NCBI GenBank assembly: GCA_025928515.1
Contig: JAICJI010000008.1
Coordinates: forward strand, 1 to 64,000
Direction of reading: 5' to 3'
Origin: Thermoleophilia bacterium
GTDB lineage: Bacteria > Actinomycetota > Thermoleophilia > Gaiellales > Gaiellaceae
DNA length: 64,000 bases
Position numbers and translations under genes: made by a program. This document shows positions 31,906 through 40,230 of the stretch, in pieces (within the stretch, counting starts at the first letter, position 1; every line of letters starts with the position of its first letter). The notes under the pieces are model-generated. The model saw nothing but the letters and a program-made list of their open reading frames with translations. It did not search any database and was not told the DNA's origin.

Positions 31906-33137
31906 TTCCGCTGCCGCTCGCCGATGTGCGGGCGCTCTCGCTGGGCGATCTCGAGGGCGACGCAGAAGCCGTCACCGGCGTCCAGGTCGACTCGCGCCTG
32001 ATTCGTAGTGGCGATCTCTTCGTTGCCGTCGCGGGGGGCGAGTCGTTTCTCGACGACGCCCGCGCGCGCGGCGCAGGAGCGACGCTGGTTCCGGACGACC
32101 CTCACGCCGCGCTCGCCGCGCTGGGCCGTGCCGTCCGCGGTCGCAGCGATGCTCGCGTCGTGGCGATCACCGGCTCGGTCGGGAAGACGTCGACGAAGGA
32201 CATCCTCGCGGCGGTCCTGCGTCCTCATCTGCGCACCGTTGCGGCACCGCGTGGCTTCAACAACGAGATCGGCCTGCCGCTCACCCTCTGCCTGGCCGAG
32301 CCCGAGACCGAGGTGGTCGTCACGGAGATGGCGATGCGCGGCACCGGCCAGATCCGCGACCTCGCGCGCGTGGCTCGACCGGACCTCGGCGTGATCACGT
32401 CGATCGCGCCCGTCCACCTCGAGCAGATGGGAAGCCTCGAGAACATCGCCCGCGCGAAGGCGGAGCTACTCGATGAGTTGCCCGCCGGAGCCGTCGCGGT
32501 CCTGCCGGAGGATGCGCCGGAGCTGGAGGCCTTCGTGCCGGACGGGCTCGACGTGCGGCGCTTCGGGGAGGCGGAGTCGGAGGTGCGTGACGGCCGCACA
32601 CATCTGCGCTGGCGCGGCGCCGAGGTCGTATTCGGCTTCACCGCACGTCACCAGGCGACGAATGCGGTGGCGGCGCTGACGGCGGCAGAGGCGCTCGGTG
32701 TCGAGCCTCCGGCCGATCCGGTGGAGGTCGAGTTCTCGCTCTGGCGCTCGCAGGAGCTCGAGCTGCCCGGCGGCGGCCTGCTCATCAACGACGCCTGGAA
32801 CGCAAACCCCGTGGCGATGCGCGCGGCGCTCGCACATCTCCTGGACCGTGCGAACGGCCGCCGAACGGTGGCCATTCTCGGCGAGATGGCCGAGCTCGGG
32901 GTGGAGGCGCCCCGCTACCACGAGGAGGTCGCGCAGCTGGCCCGGAGTGTCGACGTCGTCCTCGGCGTCGGCGAGCTCGCGCGCGGCTACGACCCCGATG
33001 AGTGGGCGGCCACGGCGACGGATGCATCGGAGGTCGCGGTCCATCTCGTGCGGCCGGGCGACGCGATCCTCGTCAAGGGCTCGCGCGCCGTCGGCCTCGA
33101 AGTCGTCGCCGACGCGCTGCTGGGAGCCGCGCGGTGA
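31902..33137 (+). CDS. murF: UDP-MurNAc-pentapeptide synthetase (MurF), CTG start
   Basis: 411 aa if started at CTG 31902, giving [M]IPLPLADVRAL, which matches the usual MurF N-terminus (MIPLxLAEI). GGAGG ends 7 nt upstream, and the CTGA overlaps the murE stop in the same manner as other overlaps here. The GTG at 31926 used by the ORF track has no Shine-Dalgarno and would lose these residues. Other motifs: VDSRLI, ATP loop GSVGKTSTKD, GFNNEIGLPLTL, and NDAWNANPVAMRAAL. It adds D-Ala-D-Ala. Confidence 0.9.
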   Translation: MIPLPLADVRALSLGDLEGDAEAVTGVQVDSRLIRSGDLFVAVAGGESFLDDARARGAGATLVPDDPHAALAALGRAVRGRSDARVVAITGSVGKTSTKDILAAVLRPHLRTVAAPRGFNNEIGLPLTLCLAEPETEVVVTEMAMRGTGQIRDLARVARPDLGVITSIAPVHLEQMGSLENIARAKAELLDELPAGAVAVLPEDAPELEAFVPDGLDVRRFGEAESEVRDGRTHLRWRGAEVVFGFTARHQATNAVAALTAAEALGVEPPADPVEVEFSLWRSQELELPGGGLLINDAWNANPVAMRAALAHLLDRANGRRTVAILGEMAELGVEAPRYHEEVAQLARSVDVVLGVGELARGYDPDEWAATATDASEVAVHLVRPGDAILVKGSRAVGLEVVADALLGAAR

Positions 33138-34141
33138 TCCGCGTCCTGATCGCCGCCGCCGTCGGCCTGGGCCTCTCGGTCGGGATCGGGCCGAGGTTCA
33201 TCGAGTTCCTGCGCGAGCACGAGTTCGGTCAGCACATCCGCGAAGACGGACCGCGGCATCACATCGTCAAGCAGGGGACGCCCACCATGGGCGGGCTGCT
33301 GATCCTCTTCGCGGCCACGATCGCGTTTCTGCCCGTGAGCCACTACCGGCTCCAGTCCCTGGCGGTGATCTTCACCGCGCTCGCCTGCGGCGCGATCGGC
33401 TTCATCGACGACTTCATCAAGCTGACCCACAAGCGGTCGCTCGGGCTCTCCGGGCGCTGGAAGCTCGTTCTGCTCGCAGGGGTGACCCTCGTGGTCGCGG
33501 TCGTCGCGCGCCACCTGCATCTGAGCACCGACGTGTACATCCCGGTGGTCGACATCACGGTGCCGCTCTCGTACGGCTGGTACGTGTTCCTCTTCTTCGT
33601 GATCGCCGGCGCCGCGAACGGGACGAATCTCGCGGACGGCGTCGACGGCCTCCTCGGCGGCACGGCGATCATCGCGCTCTTCACCTTCATGGCGATGAAC
33701 GTCGTGTCCTATGTCCGGTCCGGCCACGTCGGACACCGGAACCTGACGAAGCTCGACCTCGCAATCGTCGGTGCCGCATTGATCGGCGCCGCGGTCGGCT
33801 TCCTCTGGTTCAACGCGTTCCCGGCCGAGGTGATCATGGGCGACACGGGCTCGATGGCATTCGGCGGGGCGCTCGCCGCGTTCGCGATCATGATGAAGGT
33901 CGAGGTGCTCCTCCTCCTGATCGGCGGCATCTTCGTGATCGAGGCGCTGTCGGTGATGATCCAGGTCTTCTCGTTCAAGCGCTTCGGCCGACGCGTCTTC
34001 CTCATGGCGCCGATCCACCACCACTTCGAGATGAAGGCGTGGTCCGAGACGAAGATCACGGTGAGGTTCTGGATCATCGCCGCGCTGTTGTGCGCGGTGG
34101 GGTTCGCCCTCTACTACCGCTACTACTTCGGCCAGCGATGA
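33134..34141 (+). CDS. mraY: Phospho-MurNAc-pentapeptide translocase
   Basis: 335 aa from GTG overlapping the murF stop. Ten or so TM helices. Catalytic motifs are GTPTMGGLL, the Asp pair in GFIDDFIK, NGTNLADGVDGLL, GDTGSMAFGG and the MAPIHHHFE loop. It transfers phospho-MurNAc-pentapeptide to undecaprenyl phosphate, forming lipid I in the membrane. Confidence 0.95.
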   Translation: MIRVLIAAAVGLGLSVGIGPRFIEFLREHEFGQHIREDGPRHHIVKQGTPTMGGLLILFAATIAFLPVSHYRLQSLAVIFTALACGAIGFIDDFIKLTHKRSLGLSGRWKLVLLAGVTLVVAVVARHLHLSTDVYIPVVDITVPLSYGWYVFLFFVIAGAANGTNLADGVDGLLGGTAIIALFTFMAMNVVSYVRSGHVGHRNLTKLDLAIVGAALIGAAVGFLWFNAFPAEVIMGDTGSMAFGGALAAFAIMMKVEVLLLLIGGIFVIEALSVMIQVFSFKRFGRRVFLMAPIHHHFEMKAWSETKITVRFWIIAALLCAVGFALYYRYYFGQR

Positions 34142-34608
34142 GCGCCGAGGTCGACCTCGCGTTGCTCGACGCCGCACGGCTGGCGCCCGAAGAGGCAGTG
34201 CTCGTGCTCGGCGGCGTCTCGCTCGCGCTCGGAGCGCACGAGCGGGTCGGCGACGGCTGGGTCTATGTCGTCCGCTCGCAGGTGGACGAGCTCGAGGAGC
34301 TGCTCGGCGAGGCGCACGCCGTCGGCGCGAGCGGGGTGGCGTACCTCGTCGGGGAGTCGCCTGTGCTGCCGCTCCCGGATGATGCGGTCGCGGCGGCGGT
34401 CGGGCGGGTCGCGACCGACGAGGGAGCGCTCGCGGCGGCGGTGGAAGAGCTCGCCCGGGTGCTAGCCGCCGGAGGGCGCGTCGCGCTCGCCGAGCCGGGC
34501 TCCGAGGCGGGGGAGGAGCTGGCACGGTCGCTCGAGGCGGCCGGGTTCGAGGCGATCGTCGTCGAGCTCGCCGGCCCAGAGGCCGTGGTGAGCGCGAAGC
34601 TCGGCTGA
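34138..34608 (+). CDS. Methyltransferase-like protein with degraded SAM motif, inside dcw
   Basis: 156 aa, ATGA overlap with mraY. Its order resembles a class I SAM methyltransferase: EEAVLVLGGVSLAL where the GxGxG motif should be (only GG remains), a DELEELLGEAHAVGASGVAYLVGES segment (read in pieces), the LPLPDDAVAAAV stretch like the usual lPfpd.sfD, then ELARVLAAGGRVALAEPG (the rvLkPGG motif). The missing glycine loop makes catalysis doubtful. No such gene belongs to the standard dcw set. Possibly a scaffold or regulatory paralogue; unknown. Confidence 0.6.
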   Translation: MSAEVDLALLDAARLAPEEAVLVLGGVSLALGAHERVGDGWVYVVRSQVDELEELLGEAHAVGASGVAYLVGESPVLPLPDDAVAAAVGRVATDEGALAAAVEELARVLAAGGRVALAEPGSEAGEELARSLEAAGFEAIVVELAGPEAVVSAKLG

Positions 34609-34683
34609 GGATGCGGCGGTCGGACGGCGAACCTGTATCCCATCCGCGATCAAGCTGACACAGTCCGGACACGCCTCTGGGCG

Positions 34684-34689
34684 TACGCT
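34684..34689 (+). promoter_or_regulatory. Possible internal promoter before murD
   Basis: TACGCT, the same hexamer as in the ftsZ promoter, occurs 44 bp before the murD GTG in a 125-bp gap, the largest inside the mur gene run. No good -35 is seen at 17 bp. A CCCCC/GGGGG pairing and a GGGGGGGAG Shine-Dalgarno follow. Confidence 0.3.
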
Positions 34690-34733
34690 GACCTCTGGGG
34701 CTCTGCGTCCCCCATTGGGGGGGAGCGTTTGCC

Positions 34734-36005
34734 GTGAGCGGGACATGTCCCGACGGAGCCTCTCCTGGGGAGCCGTGGCTGCCGCGCCGGGCGCTCGTCG
34801 TCGGGCTCGCCCGCTCAGGCCTGGCGGCCGTCGAGGCACTCGCCGGGCGCGGCGTACACGTCGTCGCGACCGACCGCTCTCCCGATGTCGACACCGGCAG
34901 GCTCGACGGCCTCGGCGTCGAACTCCGTCTCGGAACGGAGGAGGAGGCGTTGCTCGAAGGGGTAGATCTGTTGGTGAAGAGCCCGGGCGTTGCGGCGGAG
35001 TCGCCGCTCGTCGCAGGCGCGCACGCGCGCGCAATCCCGGTCTGGAGCGAGGTCGAGCTTGGCTATCGACTGCTGCCGCCCCGGGCGCGTCTCATGGGCG
35101 TCACCGGCACGAACGGGAAGACGACGACGACCGAGCTGCTCGGCGCGATCTTCCGCGCCGCGGACCGTCCGGTCGAGGTCGCCGGCAACGTCGGCCGAGC
35201 GCTGACCGACGCCGCCGAGGCTGCCGCCGAGGATTCGTGGATCGTGTGCGAGCTCTCGAGCTTCCAGCTCGAGGACGTCCACACGCTCGCCTGCGACGTC
35301 GCTGTCCTCCTCAACCTCGAGCCGGACCACCTCGACCGGCACGGCACCCTCGACGCCTACCGCGCTGCCAAGCTCCGAATCTTCGAGCGGGCGCGCGCAA
35401 GGGTCGTCCCGCGCGACTTCGGGGTCGAGGGGATCGAGTTCGCGGCCGACGACTCGCTGCCCGCTGAGCCGCTCATCCCCGGCCGTCACAATCGCGAGAA
35501 CGCCGCCGCCGCCACCGCGGCCGCCCGCGCGGCCGGCGTGACCGACGACGCGATCGCGGAGGCGCTGCGGACGTTCCCGGGCGTGCCGCATCGGCTTGAG
35601 CTCGTGAGGGAGCTGCACGGCGTGCGCTGGGTCAACGATTCGAAGGCGACGAACACGGCAGCCGCGCGGCGCGGCGTCGCCGCGTATGACGCGCCGCTCC
35701 GGCTGATCCTCGGCGGCTCCCTCAAAGGCGAGGACTTAGCGCCGTTCGCCGCCGATCTCCCGGAAAGCGTTCGCTCGATCTATCTCGTCGGGGCAGCGAG
35801 CGACGAACTCGCCGCCGCGCTCGACGGTGTCGCACGGTCGTACGTGCGAGCCGGCGACATCGCGACCGCCGTGGCCCGCGCCGCGGCCGACGCCGAGCCC
35901 GGCGACGTCGTCCTCCTCTCGCCGGCTACCGCGAGCTACGACCAGTTCGCGAACTTCGAGGAGCGCGGCGACATGTTCCGGCGCCTCGTCGAGGGGCTCT
36001 CGTGA
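34734..36005 (+). CDS. murD: UDP-MurNAc-alanine D-glutamate ligase (MurD)
   Basis: 423 aa from GTG with a strong G-rich Shine-Dalgarno. N-terminal ALVVGLARSGLAAVEAL, ATP loop GVTGTNGKTTTTELLG, ELSSFQLEDV, NLEPDHLDRHG, and the C-terminal VNDSKATNT and GGSLKGED. Adds D-Glu to UDP-MurNAc-L-Ala. A 14-bp palindrome, CGGGACATGTCCCG (34739-34752), covers codons 2-7. Stop overlaps ftsW (GTGA). Confidence 0.94.
   Translation: MSGTCPDGASPGEPWLPRRALVVGLARSGLAAVEALAGRGVHVVATDRSPDVDTGRLDGLGVELRLGTEEEALLEGVDLLVKSPGVAAESPLVAGAHARAIPVWSEVELGYRLLPPRARLMGVTGTNGKTTTTELLGAIFRAADRPVEVAGNVGRALTDAAEAAAEDSWIVCELSSFQLEDVHTLACDVAVLLNLEPDHLDRHGTLDAYRAAKLRIFERARARVVPRDFGVEGIEFAADDSLPAEPLIPGRHNRENAAAATAAARAAGVTDDAIAEALRTFPGVPHRLELVRELHGVRWVNDSKATNTAAARRGVAAYDAPLRLILGGSLKGEDLAPFAADLPESVRSIYLVGAASDELAAALDGVARSYVRAGDIATAVARAAADAEPGDVVLLSPATASYDQFANFEERGDMFRRLVEGLS
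34739..34752. repeat. 14-bp palindrome in the murD start region
   Basis: CGGGACATGTCCCG begins 5 bp after the first base of the murD GTG. As DNA it could be an operator; as RNA its 6-bp arms lack a loop, so a hairpin is unlikely. Confidence 0.35.
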
Positions 36006-37249
36006 CGGGGAGGCCGAAGAAGCTTCCGTTCGAGTGGAACCTGCTCGTGCTCGTGACGACGGCGCTCCTCCTCTTCGGGCTGGTGATGGTCTACAGCGCC
36101 AGCTCGGGCTCCGCCGCGCTCGGCAACGGCAACCCGCTCGGCTTCCTCGAGCGGCAGGTCACGTACGCGGTCATCGGGGTCGCGCTGCTCGTCGTTGTCT
36201 CCCGCCTCGACCTCGACCGGATTCGCGCGTTCGCGCCGACTCTCGTCGTCACGGCGCTTGTCCTCTGCTTGGGCGTGCTCGCGGTCGGGCCGCGGATCAA
36301 CGGCGCCCGCCGCTGGATCAACGTTGGGCCGCTCGTCTTCCAGCCCTCGGAGCTCGCGAAGCTCGCGCTCGTCGTCTGGACGGCCGCATACCTGTCGCGC
36401 CACCGGGCCCCGGGTACGCTCAAGGAGCTCGCGCGGCCCATCGGCTTTCTCGTCCTCCTCTTCGCCGTGCTCGTCCTCGTCGAGCCGGACCTCGGCACCG
36501 CGCTCACGCTCCTGCTCGTGGTGGGCGCCATCCTGCTCGTCTCGGGGACGCGGCTGCAGCTGCTCGCCACCGCATACGGCATCGTGATCGCGCTCGCCGC
36601 CATCGCCGCGTGGTGGTCGCCGTACCGGCGCGACCGCCTGCTCACGTTCCTCGACCCCTGGAAGGACCCCACCGGCGCCGGCCTGCAGAACGTGCAGGCG
36701 CTGATCAGCCTCGGCTCGGGCGGAATCTTCGGACGCGGGCTCGGCTCGGGGATCGAGGCGTACGGCGGCTACCTGCCGGAGGCGCACACCGACATGATGT
36801 TCGCCGTCGTGGGCGAGGAGCTCGGCCTCGTCGGCGTCACGCTCGTGATCATGGCCTTCTCCGCTTTTGCCTACGCCGGGATTCGGCTTGCCATCGGCAC
36901 GCGCGATCCCTTCGCAAAACGGCTTGCGGCCGGGATCACGGCCCTCGTCTGCGGACAGGCAGCGATCAACATGGCGGCCGCCGTCGGGCTCGCGCCGCTG
37001 ACCGGGATACCGCTTCCGTTCGTCTCGTATGGAGGGTCGAGCCTCGTGGTGATGCTCGTTGCGGTCGGCGTCCTCCTTAACATCGCCCGTGATGGCGGGC
37101 GACCAGCAGCTGCGGTTCCTGATCGCGGCCGGCGGAACGGTCGGGCACGTCGCGCCGGCACTCGCCGTCGCGGAAGCCCTGCGGCGCCGGGACGGGCTGG
37201 TGACGTTCGCCGGGTCGCCGGATCGCGTCGAGGCGCGGCTCGTTCCTGA
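36002..37249 (+). CDS. ftsW: Septal peptidoglycan glycosyltransferase FtsW, 3' end probably frameshifted
   Basis: 415 aa as sequenced, from GTG (GTGA overlap with murD). SEDS motifs: GARRWINVGPLVFQPSELAK, VLVEPDLGTA, the loop EAHTDMMFAVVGEELG, and PLPFVSYGGSS. Polymerises lipid II with FtsI. After the usual end ...VLLNIAR the frame continues 50 codons as Arg/Gly/Ala-rich sequence that overlaps murG by 158 bp. One extra base just before the TGATG at 37090 would end the protein at the normal place and couple it to murG. So a one-base deletion (biological or sequencing) is suspected. Confidence 0.88.
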   Translation: MTGRPKKLPFEWNLLVLVTTALLLFGLVMVYSASSGSAALGNGNPLGFLERQVTYAVIGVALLVVVSRLDLDRIRAFAPTLVVTALVLCLGVLAVGPRINGARRWINVGPLVFQPSELAKLALVVWTAAYLSRHRAPGTLKELARPIGFLVLLFAVLVLVEPDLGTALTLLLVVGAILLVSGTRLQLLATAYGIVIALAAIAAWWSPYRRDRLLTFLDPWKDPTGAGLQNVQALISLGSGGIFGRGLGSGIEAYGGYLPEAHTDMMFAVVGEELGLVGVTLVIMAFSAFAYAGIRLAIGTRDPFAKRLAAGITALVCGQAAINMAAAVGLAPLTGIPLPFVSYGGSSLVVMLVAVGVLLNIARDGGRPAAAVPDRGRRNGRARRAGTRRRGSPAAPGRAGDVRRVAGSRRGAARS

Positions 37250-38165
37250 GCTCGGGTACGAGTTCGACGCCTTCGCCGTCTCGGGGCTGCCGCGGCGACC
37301 CGGCCCCGAGCTCGTGCGGGCGACGGCCAAGGCGCTCTCCGCGCCCTTCGCCTGCCGCCGCATCCTCCGCCGCCGCAAGCCCGACGCCGTGCTCGGCGCG
37401 GGCGGCTACGTCGCGGGCCCGATGGTGCTGGCCGCGCGGCTCGAGGGGATTCCGTGCGCGCTCAGCGAGGCCGACGCACATCTCGGCCTCGCGAACCGGC
37501 TGGCCGCTCCGCTCGCCGAGCGCGTCTTCCTGGCGCTGCCGCTCGGGTTGCACGGGGACAAGTACCGGGCCGTCGGACGGCCGATTCCGGCCGCGTCCCG
37601 TCCGGTCGAGCGAGCGGAGGCGCGCGCGCGGCTCGGGCTCGCGGAGGACGCGCAGGTCGTCCTCGTCTTCGGAGGCTCCCTCGGCGCGCGCCTGCTCAAC
37701 GAGCTGGCGCTCGACGCCTGGGCCGAGCGCGGGCCTGCGGTGATCCACCTGTGCGGCGAGCGCGATTACCCCGACCTGCGTGGCCGGGCCTTGCGGCCCG
37801 ACTACATCCTCGAGCCGTTCGTAGACCAGATCGGCGTGGCCTACGGCGCCGCGGACGTCGCGTTGGCGCGGGCCGGCGGCTCCATCTGGGAGCTCGCGGC
37901 CGCCGGGCTGCCGGCAGTGCTCGTCCCCGGTGCCTTCGCAACCGGGGATCACCAGGAGAAGAACGCCCGCTGGTTCGCCGACGCGGGCGGCGCGCTCGTC
38001 GTGCCCGAGGCGGAGGCGACGCGTGCGCCCGGCGTGGTCGAGCAACTGCTCGAGGAGCCCGACCGCCTCGCCCGGATGGCAGCGGCGATGCGCGCAGTCG
38101 CCAAGCCCGACGCAGCGGAGGAGATCGCGGATGAGCTCGTCACCCTCGCGGCCGCTCGCCGGTAG
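37092..38165 (+). CDS. murG: UDP-GlcNAc:lipid I N-acetylglucosaminyltransferase
   Basis: 357 aa from ATG (a GTG immediately before is also possible). GT-B fold: the N-terminal glycine loop reads AAGGTVGHVAPAL (usual GGTGGH), then GLPRRPG, GAGGYVAGP, the C-terminal VVLVFGGSLGARLLNE, and the UDP-GlcNAc site ADVALARAGGSIWELAAAGLPAVLVP. Makes lipid II at the inner membrane face. No Shine-Dalgarno is seen, so translation likely depends on coupling to ftsW. Overlaps murC by 35 bp. Confidence 0.93.
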   Translation: MAGDQQLRFLIAAGGTVGHVAPALAVAEALRRRDGLVTFAGSPDRVEARLVPELGYEFDAFAVSGLPRRPGPELVRATAKALSAPFACRRILRRRKPDAVLGAGGYVAGPMVLAARLEGIPCALSEADAHLGLANRLAAPLAERVFLALPLGLHGDKYRAVGRPIPAASRPVERAEARARLGLAEDAQVVLVFGGSLGARLLNELALDAWAERGPAVIHLCGERDYPDLRGRALRPDYILEPFVDQIGVAYGAADVALARAGGSIWELAAAGLPAVLVPGAFATGDHQEKNARWFADAGGALVVPEAEATRAPGVVEQLLEEPDRLARMAAAMRAVAKPDAAEEIADELVTLAAARR

Positions 38166-39324
38166 GCGCATCTGGCTCGCCGGCATCGGCGGTGCCGGGA
38201 TGAGCGGCTACGCGCTCCTCGCGCACGCCTGGGGAGCCGACGTCGCAGGCTGGGACCGCGTCGAGACGCCGTACCTGCGACACCTCGATGGTGTCGAGGT
38301 CGAGATCTCGCCGGAGCCGCCGCAGCCACCGTCGGACCGGGAGGTGTTCGTCTCCACGGCATTCGCCGGCCTCGTGGAGGGGAGTCCGCGCGCCGATCTC
38401 CTGGCCGAGCTCGTCTCGCAGCGCCGCGCCATCGTGGTGGCGGGAGCGCACGGGAAGACGACGACGAGCGCGATGATCGCCTTCAGTCTCGACCGGCTCG
38501 GCCTGGATCCGGCGTTTCTGATCGGGGCCGACGTGCCGCAGCTCGACGGCAACGCGCGGGCCGGCTCCGGCTGGCTCGTCGTGGAGGGTGACGAGTCGGA
38601 CCGCTCCGTCGGCGCGCTGCGCCCGGAGATCGCGGTGCTCCTCAACGTCGACCTCGACCACCACACGACGTTCGCGTCGAGGGGGGAGGTCGAGGAGTTC
38701 TTCGAGATCTGGCTGCGCGGGGTGCCGCACGTCGTGCGCGCCGAGGAGCTCGAGCCCGTGGCCCTCGAGCTCTCCGTGCCGGGCGACCACACCCGGCGCA
38801 ACGCCGCGGCAGCTCTCGCCGCGCTCGAGCTCGCGGGCGTGCCGCGAGCCGACGCCGAAGCGGCGATCGTGGAGTTCCGCGGCGCGGGCCGCAGGCTCGA
38901 GCCCAAAGGAGAAGCCGGAGGCGTCACCGTGCTCGACAGCTACGCGCACCATCCCGCCGAGCTCGCCGCCGACCTGGCTGCGATGAGGGACGGTGGGCGG
39001 CTTCTCGTCTTGTTCCAGCCGCACCTCTACTCGCGGACGCTGCATCTGGCGCACGGGTTCGCACGCGCGCTGCGGGCCGCGGATGCAGCCTGCGTGACGG
39101 AGATCTATCCGGCGCGAGAGGCGCCCCTCTCCGGCGTCAGCGGCCGTCTGATCGTCGACGAGCTCGCGGCGCTTCGCCCCGGAATGCGCCTCGGCTGGGC
39201 ACGCTCGCTCGAGGAGGCTGCAGGCCTCGTGGCGGGGTGGGCACAGCCCGGGGACACGATCCTCACGCTCGGAGCCGGCGACGTCGATCGCGCGGCCCCG
39301 TTGATCCTGGAGGCGCTCGCTTGA
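38131..39324 (+). CDS. murC: UDP-MurNAc L-alanine ligase (MurC), short form
   Basis: 397 aa from ATG inside murG, with GGAGGAG 7 nt upstream. Motifs: IWLAGIGGAGMSGYA, ATP loop VAGAHGKTTTSAM, EGDESD, NVDLDHH, GDHTRRNAAAA and DSYAHHPAEL. Typical MurC is 450-490 aa; the missing part is in the central ATPase domain, between the DHH region and GDH. It commits UDP-MurNAc to peptide synthesis. TTGA overlap with murB. Confidence 0.92.
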   Translation: MSSSPSRPLAGRRIWLAGIGGAGMSGYALLAHAWGADVAGWDRVETPYLRHLDGVEVEISPEPPQPPSDREVFVSTAFAGLVEGSPRADLLAELVSQRRAIVVAGAHGKTTTSAMIAFSLDRLGLDPAFLIGADVPQLDGNARAGSGWLVVEGDESDRSVGALRPEIAVLLNVDLDHHTTFASRGEVEEFFEIWLRGVPHVVRAEELEPVALELSVPGDHTRRNAAAALAALELAGVPRADAEAAIVEFRGAGRRLEPKGEAGGVTVLDSYAHHPAELAADLAAMRDGGRLLVLFQPHLYSRTLHLAHGFARALRAADAACVTEIYPAREAPLSGVSGRLIVDELAALRPGMRLGWARSLEEAAGLVAGWAQPGDTILTLGAGDVDRAAPLILEALA

Positions 39325-40199
39325 AGATCGAGGAGGGAGTCGAGCTCGCCCGCTTCACGACCCTTGGGACGGGCGGGCGTGCGCGCGCCTTCGCGCGGCT
39401 GGAGTCCGAGGCCGAGGCGGCAGAGCTCTTGCAGTGGGCCGAGGAGCACTCGCTGGGAGCGGCGGTCGTCGGCCTGGGCTCGAACCTGCTTGCCGCCGAC
39501 GACGGCGTGGATCGGCTCGTCCTCAAGCTCGGCGGCGAGCTCGCCACCGTCGAGGTCGACGGTGACCTGCTGCGGGTCGGCGGCGGCGCGGCGAACGCGG
39601 TCGCGCTCCATCGCGCGCGTGCGGCCGGGCTCGGCGGCTTCGAGTTCGCCTGCGCGATCCCCGGCACGATCGGCGGCGGCGTCTGGATGAACGGCGGCGC
39701 GTACGGCAGCGACTTCGCCGGCGTGCTCGAACGGGCGCTCGTCGTCACCGCCGACGGCAGCGGCTGGCTGACACCCGCCGAGCTCGGGCTCAGCTACCGG
39801 CACTCCGAGCTTCGGCACGGGCAGGTGGTGGTGCGGGCCGAGCTGAGGCTGCGCCCCCGGCTTCCGGACGAGATCAAGGCCGAGGTGCGCGAGCTCAACA
39901 CGCGCCGCAAGGACGCGCAGCCGACGAACCGGCGCACGTTCGGCAGCGTCTTCAAGAACCCCGAGCACGAGCTGAGCGCGGGGCGGATGCTCGAGGCTTG
40001 CGGCCTCAAGGGGCACCGGATCGGCGGTGCGCAGATCTCGCCGAAGCACGCGAACTTCATCGAGAATGCGGACGGCGCCACGACGGCCGACGCCATCGCA
40101 CTCATGGCCGAGGCGCGCCGCCGGGCGCACGAGCAATTCGGCGTCCGGCTCGTGCACGAGGTCGAGTTTCTGGGCGAGCTCGAGTTGCCGCAGCTGTAG
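39321..40199 (+). CDS. murB: UDP-N-acetylenolpyruvoylglucosamine reductase
   Basis: 292 aa from TTG, with GGAGG 7 nt upstream. FAD-binding motifs TLGTGGRAR, VVGLGSNLL and the IPGTIGGGVWMNGGAYG stretch; substrate motifs LSYRHSEL and the catalytic serine in FGSVFKNP; then GLKGHRIGGAQISPKHANF. Reduces the enolpyruvyl group to give UDP-MurNAc. Confidence 0.94.
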   Translation: MKIEEGVELARFTTLGTGGRARAFARLESEAEAAELLQWAEEHSLGAAVVGLGSNLLAADDGVDRLVLKLGGELATVEVDGDLLRVGGGAANAVALHRARAAGLGGFEFACAIPGTIGGGVWMNGGAYGSDFAGVLERALVVTADGSGWLTPAELGLSYRHSELRHGQVVVRAELRLRPRLPDEIKAEVRELNTRRKDAQPTNRRTFGSVFKNPEHELSAGRMLEACGLKGHRIGGAQISPKHANFIENADGATTADAIALMAEARRRAHEQFGVRLVHEVEFLGELELPQL

Positions 40200-40230
40200 G
40201 AGGGTCCGCTCCGGCGACGAACTTCGGAAC

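Noticed and set aside
31926-33137. murF start at GTG 31926
   Set aside because: No ribosome-binding site and loses the conserved N-terminal residues supplied by the CTG start.
32987-34894. 635-aa minus ORF across mraY
   Set aside because: His/Asp/Glu/Arg-rich shadow of a membrane protein.
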